Below, piece after piece: positions 18,401 to 27,000 of a DNA stretch of 64,000 nt (positions within the stretch are counted from its first letter, which is position 1; each line of letters starts with the position of its first letter). Position numbers and translations under genes: made by a program. The stretch is from the NCBI GenBank assembly GCA_039028975.1, contig JBCCHB010000054.1, positions 29,707-93,706 on the forward strand. Direction: 5' to 3'. This DNA comes from JAHBNG01 sp039028975. Its GTDB lineage: Bacteria; Chloroflexota; Anaerolineae; Caldilineales; Caldilineaceae. The notes below the pieces were generated by a model. That model had not been told where the DNA came from and made no database searches. It saw only the letters and a list, made by a program, of their open reading frames with translations.

Positions 18401-18928
18401 GCACGTCAAATAGGCAGCAGGCAACACTATACGGGTCTGCTCGCAGCCACAGCCCAACTTGAATGCGATTTGGGTCACTTTACCAAAGCACATCAGCTCG
18501 GTTTGGAAGGACTACAGATAGCCGAAGATGTGGGGTCGCAAATTTTTGTTGCTCAGAACCTCTGTTCAATGGCGGCAGCTGCTGTTGGGCAGGAGGCGTA
18601 CAGGCAGGCCAAAGAAAATCTTAGCCGAGCCATTCAATTGTCCATAGAGAATAAACTCTTTCCGACTGTCATGGCTGGTCTTTATCAATATGCAGAGATC
18701 TTATACAGAGAGTTGAAGGTTGAAGGGTTGAGGGTTGAAGAGTTGAAGGATCAAGAGTTGAAAGTAATGATGCGGAATATTGGCTTCGAAGATCCGACAA
18801 ATAGGGCCAATGGCTCCAGTGGACACCGTGACCAGCTTAAAAGGCTCTTGACCTTTGTGTACCAACATCCAGCGACGTGGCAGGTCATTAAGGAACAGAC
18901 GAATCAACTATATAATCAGATTACATGA
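15488..18928 (+). CDS. Giant SARP/STAND transcriptional regulator (BTAD-NTPase-TPR), paralogue 3
   Basis: An 1146-residue paralogue. A GTG at 15488 begins VLQIKLYLFGPPRLEV, matching the N-termini of the other two, with AAGGAA 7 nt upstream; the upstream ATG frame overlaps the acetyltransferase end. It has the winged helix 1-95, BTAD about 115-255, Pro-rich linker, Walker A GPGGIGKT at 338-345, Walker B LLLLDNFDHLL around D419 and TPR repeats from about 780. Near the C-terminus a run of 9-nt-like GTTGAAG(G) repeats (18711-18767) encodes a Glu/Leu/Lys-rich segment (LKVEGLRVEELKDQELKV), probably recent slippage that adds a charged helix. It is the last gene of the regulator operon. Confidence 0.93.
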   Translation: MLQIKLYLFGPPRLEVDDKQINISLRKGQALLAYLAIMRQTHSRDALSTLFWPESSQQKARANLRRFLYDLNKRVAPELLAVTPETLGINPDLAFWVDVEKFGQLIQEASIESATSSQLSPEGEQALVTATALYTDDFMAGFTLPDCAEFDEWQFFQREALCHALAQVLQRLSEHHKNGGAFTEALSYARRWLGLDPLHEPAHRYLMQLYALAGQHSAALRQYEECVRILDEELRVPPEVDTEELYEAIRTRRFSEADTMTKWPDEEAVGEQEPHLDSPIISTSPAYSSPVSPAPPNNFPPHNLPPQSNSFVGRADDLTQIAYRLTDEPDCRLLTLVGPGGIGKTRLGLEVAHRLRRDTSVHGYFPDGIFFTPLQALEEPAEVSPAIADAVGYRLRGEIPARQQLIDHLSDKEMLLLLDNFDHLLRGTDLVADILMQAPGVIFLVTSREALKLREEWFYPITGLTFPDELAVLDRSVDSYEALQLFTQMANRGVVNFSLEGEQEHVVRICRLVDGIPLAIELATAWLRTLTCGQVAEEIERNIDILTSQFQDIPERHQSMRAVLEQTWRMLSESEKDVLMRLSFCRGGFRQDAAMAIANATPLLLVGLVEKSMLNVTEEKRFHMHNLLRQFALNALNLEDELKREKLKVDAGQRHSHFYLTHITNLESDLIGSNQAAALDAMNMEFENISAAWNWAIVHNDLPTIEKSTNSLYYYYWFRRGKEGAELFAATLKKLQSLPFENQSFDFQEESAENSYVENDNVLDPHTPASHLDLLGSIEINLSRKLGLFYYYIGDYPASRRHLEISLAAARRLNRPADLANSLNALGTLAGWQGNLSLAQEHLQESLELAKADGYQAGVADTLQQLAQFANYGGDYRHAEDLARESLELCRQLERQDWSAYALTYLGMAAFCQGDYVVADQYYQESHDLFAGLDHQRGLIGALVGLGLLAWHQGDADLLKAKANFEEALAIARQIGSRQHYTGLLAATAQLECDLGHFTKAHQLGLEGLQIAEDVGSQIFVAQNLCSMAAAAVGQEAYRQAKENLSRAIQLSIENKLFPTVMAGLYQYAEILYRELKVEGLRVEELKDQELKVMMRNIGFEDPTNRANGSSGHRDQLKRLLTFVYQHPATWQVIKEQTNQLYNQIT

Positions 18929-19221
18929 TATTCCCAGTAGCATATCTTCGAAGCAGACGGACTCTTAAGCTATTCAGAAAATAAATTACCTAGAAAGCCG
19001 TGGAGACAGTATTCTCTACTGCGGACCCACGCTTAAATGTCAAGCAACCATATTTATAAGCTTAAGCACAAAGTGTGCGTTGCACTTGTAGCGGTCTTAA
19101 GTTTACACTTAAATGTCAAGCAACTTCTGGCAAAATGAACCATGCCGGAAAAAGAAGGGCGGAATGCTTTTTAGGGAAGCGAAAGTTACACTTTAAAGAT
19201 ATCAAGTAGATTCTGTAAGGA
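18929..19221. other. Convergent intergenic region with direct repeats
   Basis: It lies between the end of regulator 3 and the end of the histidine kinase. CTTAAATGTCAAGCAAC occurs at 19032-19048 and 19108-19124, exactly 76 nt apart. Positions 19009-19030 match the left end of the hairpin family B (GTATTCTCTACTGCGG). No gene or clear terminator is seen. Confidence 0.6.
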
Positions 19222-22194
19222 TTAGATATGCTCCCGTTTGAGCACACTTACTAATTTTGCAGAGGCAATCGGTTTTACGATGTATCCATCCATTCCTGCC
19301 TGCCGGGCAGCTTCTTGATCTTTAATCAGAGCCGCTGCGCTTACGGCAATAATTTGGGGTTGCGTGTCTAACGTCATTTGGCGAATTTTGCGTGTTGCCT
19401 CAAGCCCATTCATCTCAGGCATCTGAATGTCCATCAAGATTAGATCGTATGCCTGGCGCTGCAGTGATTCGACTGCCTCGTACCCGTTTCCGGCAACGTC
19501 AGCATTATACCCTAAGCTTGTGAGCATCTTGACAATGACTTTTTGATTGATCAAATTATCCTCTACAACTAATATGCGTTTTGGATATTCCTCGGCAAGA
19601 TTTGTAAAGACAGATGAAGATTGCTTGGTTTTCTTGTCATGTCGTGCTTCACCCTCAAATATTTTGACAAAAGCCTGCTGGAGTTTATCGGGCGTGATCG
19701 GTTTGTAGTACACCTCTGTAATGCCAAGAGAAAGCGCTTTCTTACCCAGTCGAGTATCAAGAGGTGATAATAAAAGCACCTTGGCAGAGGTACGATAAGC
19801 AAAAGACATGCTCCGAACCAAATCATCCCCTTCTCTAAGATCCGCCTGCTGAGTGTCAAGAACAATCAGATCAAGTTCGGATGTTTTCTGAATAGATTCC
19901 AGTTCCCCGCTAACTAATTCTCCTTCCAAGACATCCATGCCCCAATATTTGGCGTACGTTGGTAGTGCGGAATGTTTAGCATCACTATTCCGTTTAGTGA
20001 TCAGAACACGTTTATTTTTGAGAAGTTGGACATTAGCTGAGTTCGGTGCAAGGTGGGCAAAATCAGTCCGTAAATTGAGCGATAATTGGAAGGTTGTCCC
20101 AGCCCCAGAGGTTTCTTGCACAAAAAGCGTACCGCCCATTAGTTCAGAAAGTTTTTTGCTAATTGCAAGCCCTAAGCCAGTACCACCATATTTGCGGTTC
20201 ATTGAATCGTCTGCTTGGGTAAATGATTCAAATAGATTTTCATACCCTTCTGCTGGAATACCGATGCCGGAATCCTTTACTTTCATCTGAATTTCATAGC
20301 GATTCTGCCCGAGGTTGCACCCTTCGATGATGAACAGAATTTCTCCTTCCTCCGTAAATTTGATGGCATTGTCGATGAGATTAGCAAGAATCTGCCGGAT
20401 GCGGGTTTCATCTCCAACATAATTGTTTGGGATTGACGGATCAATATAGAGTTCGAAATCTAGCTGCTTATCATTAGCAATCGGTGCATGTAAGTCAACG
20501 ACCTGCCCAACACAATCATAGAGATTGAACGGTTCTTCCTCTAGAGTAACGTCTGCCAGCTCTAACTTTGAAAAATCAAGTACCTCATTGACCCTTGTCA
20601 AGAGGGAGTCGCCACTCTGACGTAAGGTTTCAACAAAATCGCGTTGCTCTGGTGTAAGCGTTGTTCCTAAAAGCAGGCTTGTCATCCCAATGACACCATT
20701 CATTGGCGTGCGGATTTCATGGCTCATATTGGCAAGAAAGTTGCTTTTGGTTAGACTTGCCTGTTTTGCTTCAGCTTCTGCTTGGCGCAACATCATTAAT
20801 ATTTGGACAGTAGAGAGCGCACGATCGAGGAATGTATAAAGTGGACGTAACGATCTAAAGTTTTGGAGAGTAAGACTAACCACGCCAAAGCCCAATTGAA
20901 CTTTTTCATCTGCAAATGACCAAAGTGCATAGCTAAAGCGTTTATCTTTTGGTAGCCCTTGGGGCAAAAGAAGGTAGCTAGGAAAGTCCATCTCATACTC
21001 TGGATTTTCTTCGCCGTTCTTCTCATTTGTAAGAAATACCGAGCGCGCAGTTTCGCCAATCTCTTCTTGTTTCTCCTGGTTATTGTAGAAGGCAATACAG
21101 AACTCCTTAATATTCAGTAGTGGAAGATTGGTTCTTAAGACGCTTCGAATGCTCTCCAGATCATGTGGGCCTGTCAAAAGTTGCCCTACTTCAATAATGA
21201 TATCTTGGTAGAATGAGTGATCATTTTGAACACTCATTGACATCCCAGTAGCTTCCTGTCCACTCAATTGACTTTTGGCAGCATGCTTTTTATTTATCTT
21301 CCGCATGGGGAATGAAGTCGCATCGGCATTTGCCTGAATCATGCATCCGCACGAGTCGCGGGCAACAAAATCTGTTGATAGAATTACCTGTTCTGGAACT
21401 GTGCCCTCATGCATTAGTTCATAAAGCAGCTCAACACCTCGTGCACCCACGTCGCTGATCGGCTGTCTTACCGTGCTCAAAGGCGGACGCAATAAGGAGG
21501 CTTGTTCAATATCATCAAAACCAATTACAGAGACATCTTGAGGGACCTCAATGCCATACCTTTCAAGGGTTTTAACCGCAGATACTGCCATTAGATCACA
21601 AGTTGCAACTAACGTATCGAAATTTAACCCGTTTTCTTTTAGATGAATTTCCATGATTTCGACAGCGGCCATCGCAGAAAATTCACAATCATAGACGAGC
21701 TCTGGATATAGAGCAACATTGCATTCTGTCAAAACGTCTTTAAATGCTTGATAACGCAATTGGGATTCATGGCTTGTCTTGGGGCCGCGGAGAAACATGA
21801 TACGACGAGCATTGTGAACATCAATCGAGTGAGCAACGGCTTGCTTCATACCTCCATAATCATCAATCAGGACTGATGGTAGGCCAGGAATGATAGTGGA
21901 CAATGAGACCATGGGAATCGGTGGGAATTGGGCAATAAATTCGGCTAATTCATCTGGCGAGCAGTGTTGGCATATTGATGCCGAAACCAAAATACCATCT
22001 AGGTCCATTTTTGCTGCCAGCTGATAAATGCGATTTCTAGACAAGGTCCACGCTATTGGATTTTGCAATCCATACCCCTGAATCGTAATAAGGTTTATGT
22101 CCAATTCTGCACAGCGTTGTTCCACACCTTGCCATAGCGGCAAACAGTATCTCCATTCAAAATCACTTATTAGAATACCAATCGTTTTTCTCAT
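19222..22194 (-). CDS. Soluble hybrid histidine kinase with LacI-type sensor
   Basis: A 990-residue protein. Residues 1-285 match the effector-binding part of LacI/GalR regulators (Peripla_BP_3: IGILISDFEWRYCLPLW, VSVIGFDDIEQASLLRPPLSTV) without a DNA-binding helix or signal peptide, so it should sense a cytosolic ligand. About 325-460 is a GAF-like segment, then a coiled coil. HisKA has the phospho-acceptor H492 (NMSHEIRTPMNG). HATPase_c runs to about 705 with DNAIKF, DSGIGIP and GGTGLGL. About 727-845 is a receiver that keeps D780 and K831 but lost the N-terminal acidic pair. The final receiver (873-990) has E878/D879, D922 and K974 and looks active. The ribosome site is weak. It acts alone, with no partner regulator next to it; the sensor suggests control by a sugar-like ligand. 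Confidence 0.93.
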   Translation of the reverse strand: MRKTIGILISDFEWRYCLPLWQGVEQRCAELDINLITIQGYGLQNPIAWTLSRNRIYQLAAKMDLDGILVSASICQHCSPDELAEFIAQFPPIPMVSLSTIIPGLPSVLIDDYGGMKQAVAHSIDVHNARRIMFLRGPKTSHESQLRYQAFKDVLTECNVALYPELVYDCEFSAMAAVEIMEIHLKENGLNFDTLVATCDLMAVSAVKTLERYGIEVPQDVSVIGFDDIEQASLLRPPLSTVRQPISDVGARGVELLYELMHEGTVPEQVILSTDFVARDSCGCMIQANADATSFPMRKINKKHAAKSQLSGQEATGMSMSVQNDHSFYQDIIIEVGQLLTGPHDLESIRSVLRTNLPLLNIKEFCIAFYNNQEKQEEIGETARSVFLTNEKNGEENPEYEMDFPSYLLLPQGLPKDKRFSYALWSFADEKVQLGFGVVSLTLQNFRSLRPLYTFLDRALSTVQILMMLRQAEAEAKQASLTKSNFLANMSHEIRTPMNGVIGMTSLLLGTTLTPEQRDFVETLRQSGDSLLTRVNEVLDFSKLELADVTLEEEPFNLYDCVGQVVDLHAPIANDKQLDFELYIDPSIPNNYVGDETRIRQILANLIDNAIKFTEEGEILFIIEGCNLGQNRYEIQMKVKDSGIGIPAEGYENLFESFTQADDSMNRKYGGTGLGLAISKKLSELMGGTLFVQETSGAGTTFQLSLNLRTDFAHLAPNSANVQLLKNKRVLITKRNSDAKHSALPTYAKYWGMDVLEGELVSGELESIQKTSELDLIVLDTQQADLREGDDLVRSMSFAYRTSAKVLLLSPLDTRLGKKALSLGITEVYYKPITPDKLQQAFVKIFEGEARHDKKTKQSSSVFTNLAEEYPKRILVVEDNLINQKVIVKMLTSLGYNADVAGNGYEAVESLQRQAYDLILMDIQMPEMNGLEATRKIRQMTLDTQPQIIAVSAAALIKDQEAARQAGMDGYIVKPIASAKLVSVLKREHI

Positions 22195-22390
22195 ACTTCA
22201 CTATAAGATTCGAGCTTACATCCACCTTCGTAACAACTTATGCCAAGCCTGCGTATACCGATGCTGATTGGGGAGCAATTAGGAAGCATCTAAGCTGTTT
22301 GAGACAAAAGATGATTTTTGGTAATTTGAGACGCGCAACGCTTCTGCTATTGACTAGGGTGCGATCAATTTCAGTAAAACCGAGGAGATA

Positions 22391-22447
22391 GCATTCTCTA
22401 ATGCGGCTCTACTCGAATGAACGGCGTGAGAGAACGCCTACTCCGCG
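22391..22447 (+). repeat. Hairpin element family B, copy 1
   Basis: GCATTCTCTAATGCGG at the left and GAGAGAACGCC followed by TNCTCCGCG at the right, so GCATTCTCT pairs with AGAGAACGC across about 32 nt. Copies occur at 33151-33208 (inverted) and 33397-33456. Confidence 0.75.
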
Positions 22448-22525
22448 TATACCTATTTTTGGGGGTTGGCCTAACAAAAATCGTTTCGGGTCGGGAACTT
22501 TTGTTCGTATCAGCGGATCGCAATA

Positions 22526-22556
22526 TCATTCTGTTTGGTTACAGTCGCTTGCGACG
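22526..22556 (+). repeat. Inverted-repeat element family C, partial copy
   Basis: Matches 5394-5414 at 20 of 21 positions (TCATTCTGNTTGGTTACAGTC) and continues into the palindrome GTCGCTTGCGAC that is also present at 49443-49454. Confidence 0.5.
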
Positions 22557-23154
22557 GAACCGAAGAGTCTCTCATTAACATTGAGAGCCACTGAGTACAA
22601 TATGTATGATTATCTACTAGATTATATACTATATATGAAAAGCATTTTTATTGCTACAAATTTCTTACAGTTTACAAACTGCAGTAAGGGTAGAAGGAAC
22701 GTGCACATACTCAAAGTCATGTTTTGCGTGGGTGTTTGCAGCGTCACTGGCTAGCTCATAGGTATCGGCGTCCAAGCGGGTCAAAAATCGTTACCACGGA
22801 TAGAAGAGAACGCAGGCGGTTTGTAAAATCTCAGATCTGAGGCTTAGTCGCCAACGTTAGGCTAAGCCGTTCCGCAGGCTAGATATGGTATTCATAGTGG
22901 ATATGCCTCACCATATTGAGCTTAGAAGGTGTGGGTGAATGTATTTAGAGCAGGAATAGAAAGAGCAGTTCCCAAAGCCCTTACAAAGAAAGTACTTTTG
23001 GAACTGCCCCCTAAAGCTTGCTGAGTTTTCTACAAGATCAACCAAATTGCAAGCTGCTGAACTCAGATAGCTTACTTTTGAAGATGTTATCGACTTATCG
23101 AGTAATATGCACTATACGCACTCAGCATTAGCCGTATCTGAGTCCAAAGGTCAA

Positions 23155-23487
23155 TTACACCTTTTCTCGTAGTTGGACCAAAGCATTGTGGACACATTGT
23201 CGATACACATTTACCCTGTCCCCGTTGTCCCCAATGTCACAAGGGATCTCCGGTGAGGGAAGCCGCTCACCCTGTTGAACATTGTAGAGCCGATTACGCA
23301 CGCCCCGCGGCCAAAGCACCTCAACCCTACCAGACGATGCAGTACCAAGACCAAAGGTCGCAATTAGACTATCTTGAGAAGCAATGCTAGAGCCGCCTAA
23401 GATCGGCTGCATAAACGACTGACCCGCGTCAAGCGTGAATGTGACAACTGCATCGATCCCATCTCGATGATCTAAAACTATCCTTAA
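23155..23487 (-). pseudogene. C-terminal remnant of an FG-GAP/ASPIC-UnbV protein
   Basis: The frame reads LRI, then HRDGIDAVVTFTLDAGQ, GGSSIASQDSL, FGLG and RVEVLWPRGVRNRLYNV, the hallmark order of the ASPIC/UnbV domain, and ends YRQCVHNALVQLREKV. All upstream FG-GAP repeats, the signal sequence and the start are missing. An in-frame TAG at 23490-23488, itself the end of the extended flavoprotein frame, marks the junction. It is therefore a gene tail left by deletion or recombination next to the flavoprotein gene. Confidence 0.65.
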
Positions 23488-23559
23488 CTATCTTGCCATT
23501 GCTGCGGCAACAGCACTGGGAAAGCGTTCTTCAAAATCGAGGATTCCCACCCATTCGGG

Positions 23560-23964
23560 CTAAATAGCGATGCGGCCCATCCTTGGTGACATGGTTGCCA
23601 TCTGCTCTGACCAGGCTTTGCCCTGCTCGGCCCCAAAGTAGCGTTCGGCTGCTTGGACATACTCTGGGACAAGGCCGTCCACCATAGATACCGTGGCTCT
23701 ACCCCGGATTAGAAGCACCTTGAAGGGCCAGCCATCATCGTCGATGCTTATAGATACTTGTGAATTCTGAATGATCGCTGTCAACTTGGGCGCACCGAGC
23801 GGCGAACCCAAGACGACCTGTTCTCCATCCCACTGAAACCAGATGGGGACTCCTCTTGGCGTTCCGTCAGTCCATACATATGAAAGATGGGCCAAATTGG
23901 TTGAATTCAGAAGCTGCTCTGCCACAGGCTCGTTCAGTAAAGCAAGATCACCCTGTTGATTCAT
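23560..23964 (-). CDS. Pyridoxamine 5'-phosphate oxidase-fold flavin-binding protein, early stop
   Basis: A 134-residue split-barrel protein of the PPOX class (F420- or FMN-binding): AHLSYVWTDGTPRGVPIWFQWDG for the first strands, VSISIDDDGWPFKVLLIRGRATV for the core strands, and a C-terminal RMGRIAI. Immediately after the TAG stop the same frame continues PEWVGILDFEERFPSA up to a TAG at 23490, and that is exactly the usual end of this family. The stop at 23562-23560 therefore looks like a nonsense mutation that removes about 23 residues. AGGAG lies 6 nt before the ATG. Whether the shortened protein still folds is not known. It lies downstream of the metalloprotease gene. Confidence 0.75.
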   Translation of the reverse strand: MNQQGDLALLNEPVAEQLLNSTNLAHLSYVWTDGTPRGVPIWFQWDGEQVVLGSPLGAPKLTAIIQNSQVSISIDDDGWPFKVLLIRGRATVSMVDGLVPEYVQAAERYFGAEQGKAWSEQMATMSPRMGRIAI

Positions 23965-24094
23965 GATATTCTCCTGTTGAATGTTTCGTGCTATTATGCT
24001 CTTATTCCCTGACTAGTCCCCCCGGCTATGAATCTACATCATTCAGGCAGAGGGGACTGGGACTCGTTTCGTTCAATGCACCAATTCGTTTTCC

Positions 24095-27000
24095 CTACTC
24101 TCCATTCTGTAGAAGAGGCAAAAAGATCTCGTTCTCTAAACCGGCCGATAGGCTAATCTCGCCCGCATCTTCAACCACTAGGGTAATATCGACCGTTTGT
24201 GGGTCATTGCTCCCAAGTCCGGCTTGGATCGTGATCGTACCAACGTAGGTCCCCAGGGCAAGTCCTTTATCGCCTATGGTAGCAATCAGCGTACCAGGGG
24301 CAACGCCTTCTGTACTATCGAGTGACAGCCATGGTTGGTTACTTTCTGCCATCCAAGTGAACTCATCACCGCCCCAGTCACGCAGGCTGATTTCACGAGA
24401 TACTGCTCCGCTACCAGAGGGAAGCCTGACGGTAAGCCCAGTTGGAACTACAGTCAGACCACTAGCTGTGGATGAACCGTGTGAATTGACATTGACGGTA
24501 ATCGTTGCGGTAGCCGTTTCATTCGCGCTGTCTGTAGCCGTCAACGTAATCCGGTGGGTGCCTGGCATCAGGCCAACGGACAGTAGTGAACCCGTTCCCA
24601 ACTCACCATCTAAGTCGGATGTCCAACGCAATGCACTGTCTGACAATGTCCCATCTTCCAGATCGGCAGCATTGCCTTGGAAGGTTATTGTCTGCCCCTC
24701 GACAAATTCATGATTGTCACCAGGTGCAAAAATGGTAGGCTGTGGTATCTTGTTGGCCACTTGGAAGGTATTGTCGGAATCGTCCTGAGCAGTATGGACG
24801 CCGTCGCTCGCAATGACCCGGATGAGTGACTGGGTGCTACCCGGCAAATCGGTTGCTGGAATCGTGTAGAACTGCTCCTTCACACTAACAGCTAGCGTCG
24901 TCCACGTTGTACCCCCATCGGTACTGTACTGGATGGCAAAGGTAAGCGGATCCCCGTCTGCATCCTTGGCTGTCCACTTGACGGTGACGCTCTCATCATT
25001 TATTACCTCACGTCCATTCGGATAGCCTAGCGTTACAGTCGGCGCGTTGGCGCTGACTTGCCGTACAGCCAGTACGGTTCCGCCATGCAAGATTGCGATC
25101 TGGTCCGTATCTGGTAGCCATGGGACCACCTCATTTATCAGCGCCATACTGTGGTGCGGTGCCGGAGTGCTGCCAGGAGCAGGTGCTCCTTCATGATCTT
25201 CATGAGGCGTGAAGCGATACTCCGCCAATACCTTTCCACTTTTATCAAATAGCTGAATCAAGTAGTCACCTGGAAGACGCTCTGGAACAGTTGCCGGGTC
25301 AGTCAAACGGTAGAATGCGTCTAGGGCAACTATGTCTTTCTGAAGATCAAGTAAGCCAAAGACGGCAATATGTTCCCCCTGAACCATAGGCGTACTTGAA
25401 GCCACACTAATCTGGCTATTTAGATAGTTGTGAATACCCTTATAAGTGAAGTCCGAGATCCACTGGAAGTCACAATAGGTCATCACATCAGCCCAATCGG
25501 GTGTATAGGCTTGAAGAAGTTGAACATCAAAACCGTAGAAGCTTCCATTTACCGGGCTGATCTTGCCGCCTGCATAGGGATATGAAGCCCCCCCTTCAGC
25601 ACCGCAGTATTCAGCATGTTTACGTCCTAGCGTATGAGCCACTTCGTGGGCACCATACCAGTCACCGTATGAGCCATCGTTGTCCCAGCCCCATGTCCTG
25701 CTCCCCGTAGGGCCTGACGCAACGCGAGAAGGTACACCCGCGGCCTTGCCTCTCATAAAGCCACCACCATCGTCCACCATGCCATAATAGATACGGCGGC
25801 TACTACCTCCGGCAGCTAAATCCAAAGAGCGCATCTGGCCAAGCAAACTATTGACATCATCTACATCTGGCAGATTGTTTCCAGGAACAGTAAGGGTACC
25901 TGGCTGTACGGATACACCGGGAATCGGGTAAGCTCGAGCTAGCCAACTGCGCAGCATCGTGCGATCGAAGGTGGAAGGCTCGAAGCTGGTCCCCCCCATA
26001 CTATAGCGAACGCCAACCAACTTCAGCTCTAGGAAGCGACTTTGCTCGAAAGTGACGGTGGTTGTATGGCTGTTATTGGCCTGATTCTGTTCTGAGACCG
26101 TGCCGTCCGTGTTGATTCGAGCCTCTAGCTCTAGATCGCCCGCCTCTAGCCAACTCCACGGTAAGACAAAGTAGAAGCTATCATTCAGTTGACCTCGGTC
26201 AGGATTAGGCAGTACAGTGATACGCCCACCAGGATTTGTGGGAAATAGGCCTGGCCCAAGAGATGAACCATTACGCCGAGCATAGAGGCGGGCTGTCGTC
26301 TCGGGTGCCTCCTGCTGGCTGGCTTGTACGTGAACCCGTACCACTGCGGCCTTCCTTGCTATAAGCGGCACACTGTTGTTCAGATCTTGAATGGCCTGGG
26401 TCACCTCGACCGCGCTGATGGTTAGATCGTTGTTGGTAGCACTACCGCTTAGGATGCGACCTTCTGCCCAGGAATTGGGTGCAATGGACACCGCAGTGGT
26501 AGGCCAACCGTAGTCGTCGGCGACACCTGTCACGGCATGGTGGAAGAAACTTAGGCCAACAATTCGATCCCAGCCACCAGCGGTAGCACGCAGGATGCGG
26601 AATTCAGCGTCCCAAGTAAAATCATCTGTGGTATTGTGCAAAATCGCCCAACCGCCTGGATCAGCACCGCCATAGCCACCATTGCCGTCACCGCTGGCGG
26701 CACTACTTACGCCGCCCCGGCTAATGCGGAAAACATAGTCGCCACCACTCGCCTGCTCAGCGCGATCGTTATTTCGATCCAAATAGAAGGCTGCAAAGTC
26801 ACCTGGCAACGAGGCCCCCTTAGGCATATTATCAATGCAGGCATAGAGAAAACCGGCGGTGTGCTTTAGATAAACGCGAACGTTATGAGGCGTAGTACCA
26901 AACTGGCTGACAAATTGTGTCTGGGTAGCGTCACTATATTCTCCGACTTGACATGAGCCATCGAAATTTGGCGAACTTCCTGCACCAATGGAGACTTGTG

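Larger units (their letters stand above)
22195..23154. other. Intergenic region, no gene seen
   Basis: 960 nt without a credible gene. It contains a family B hairpin (22391-22447), a family C arm (22526-22556) and a stem-loop at 22965-23007 (GCAGTTCC...GGAACTGC, stem about 12 bp, no T tract). It lies upstream of the kinase and downstream of decayed gene ends. Confidence 0.6.

Noticed and set aside
22401..22754. Plus-strand frame of 117 codons in the 22-23 kb gap
   Set aside because: It begins inside hairpin element B, has no ribosome site and no protein-like pattern.
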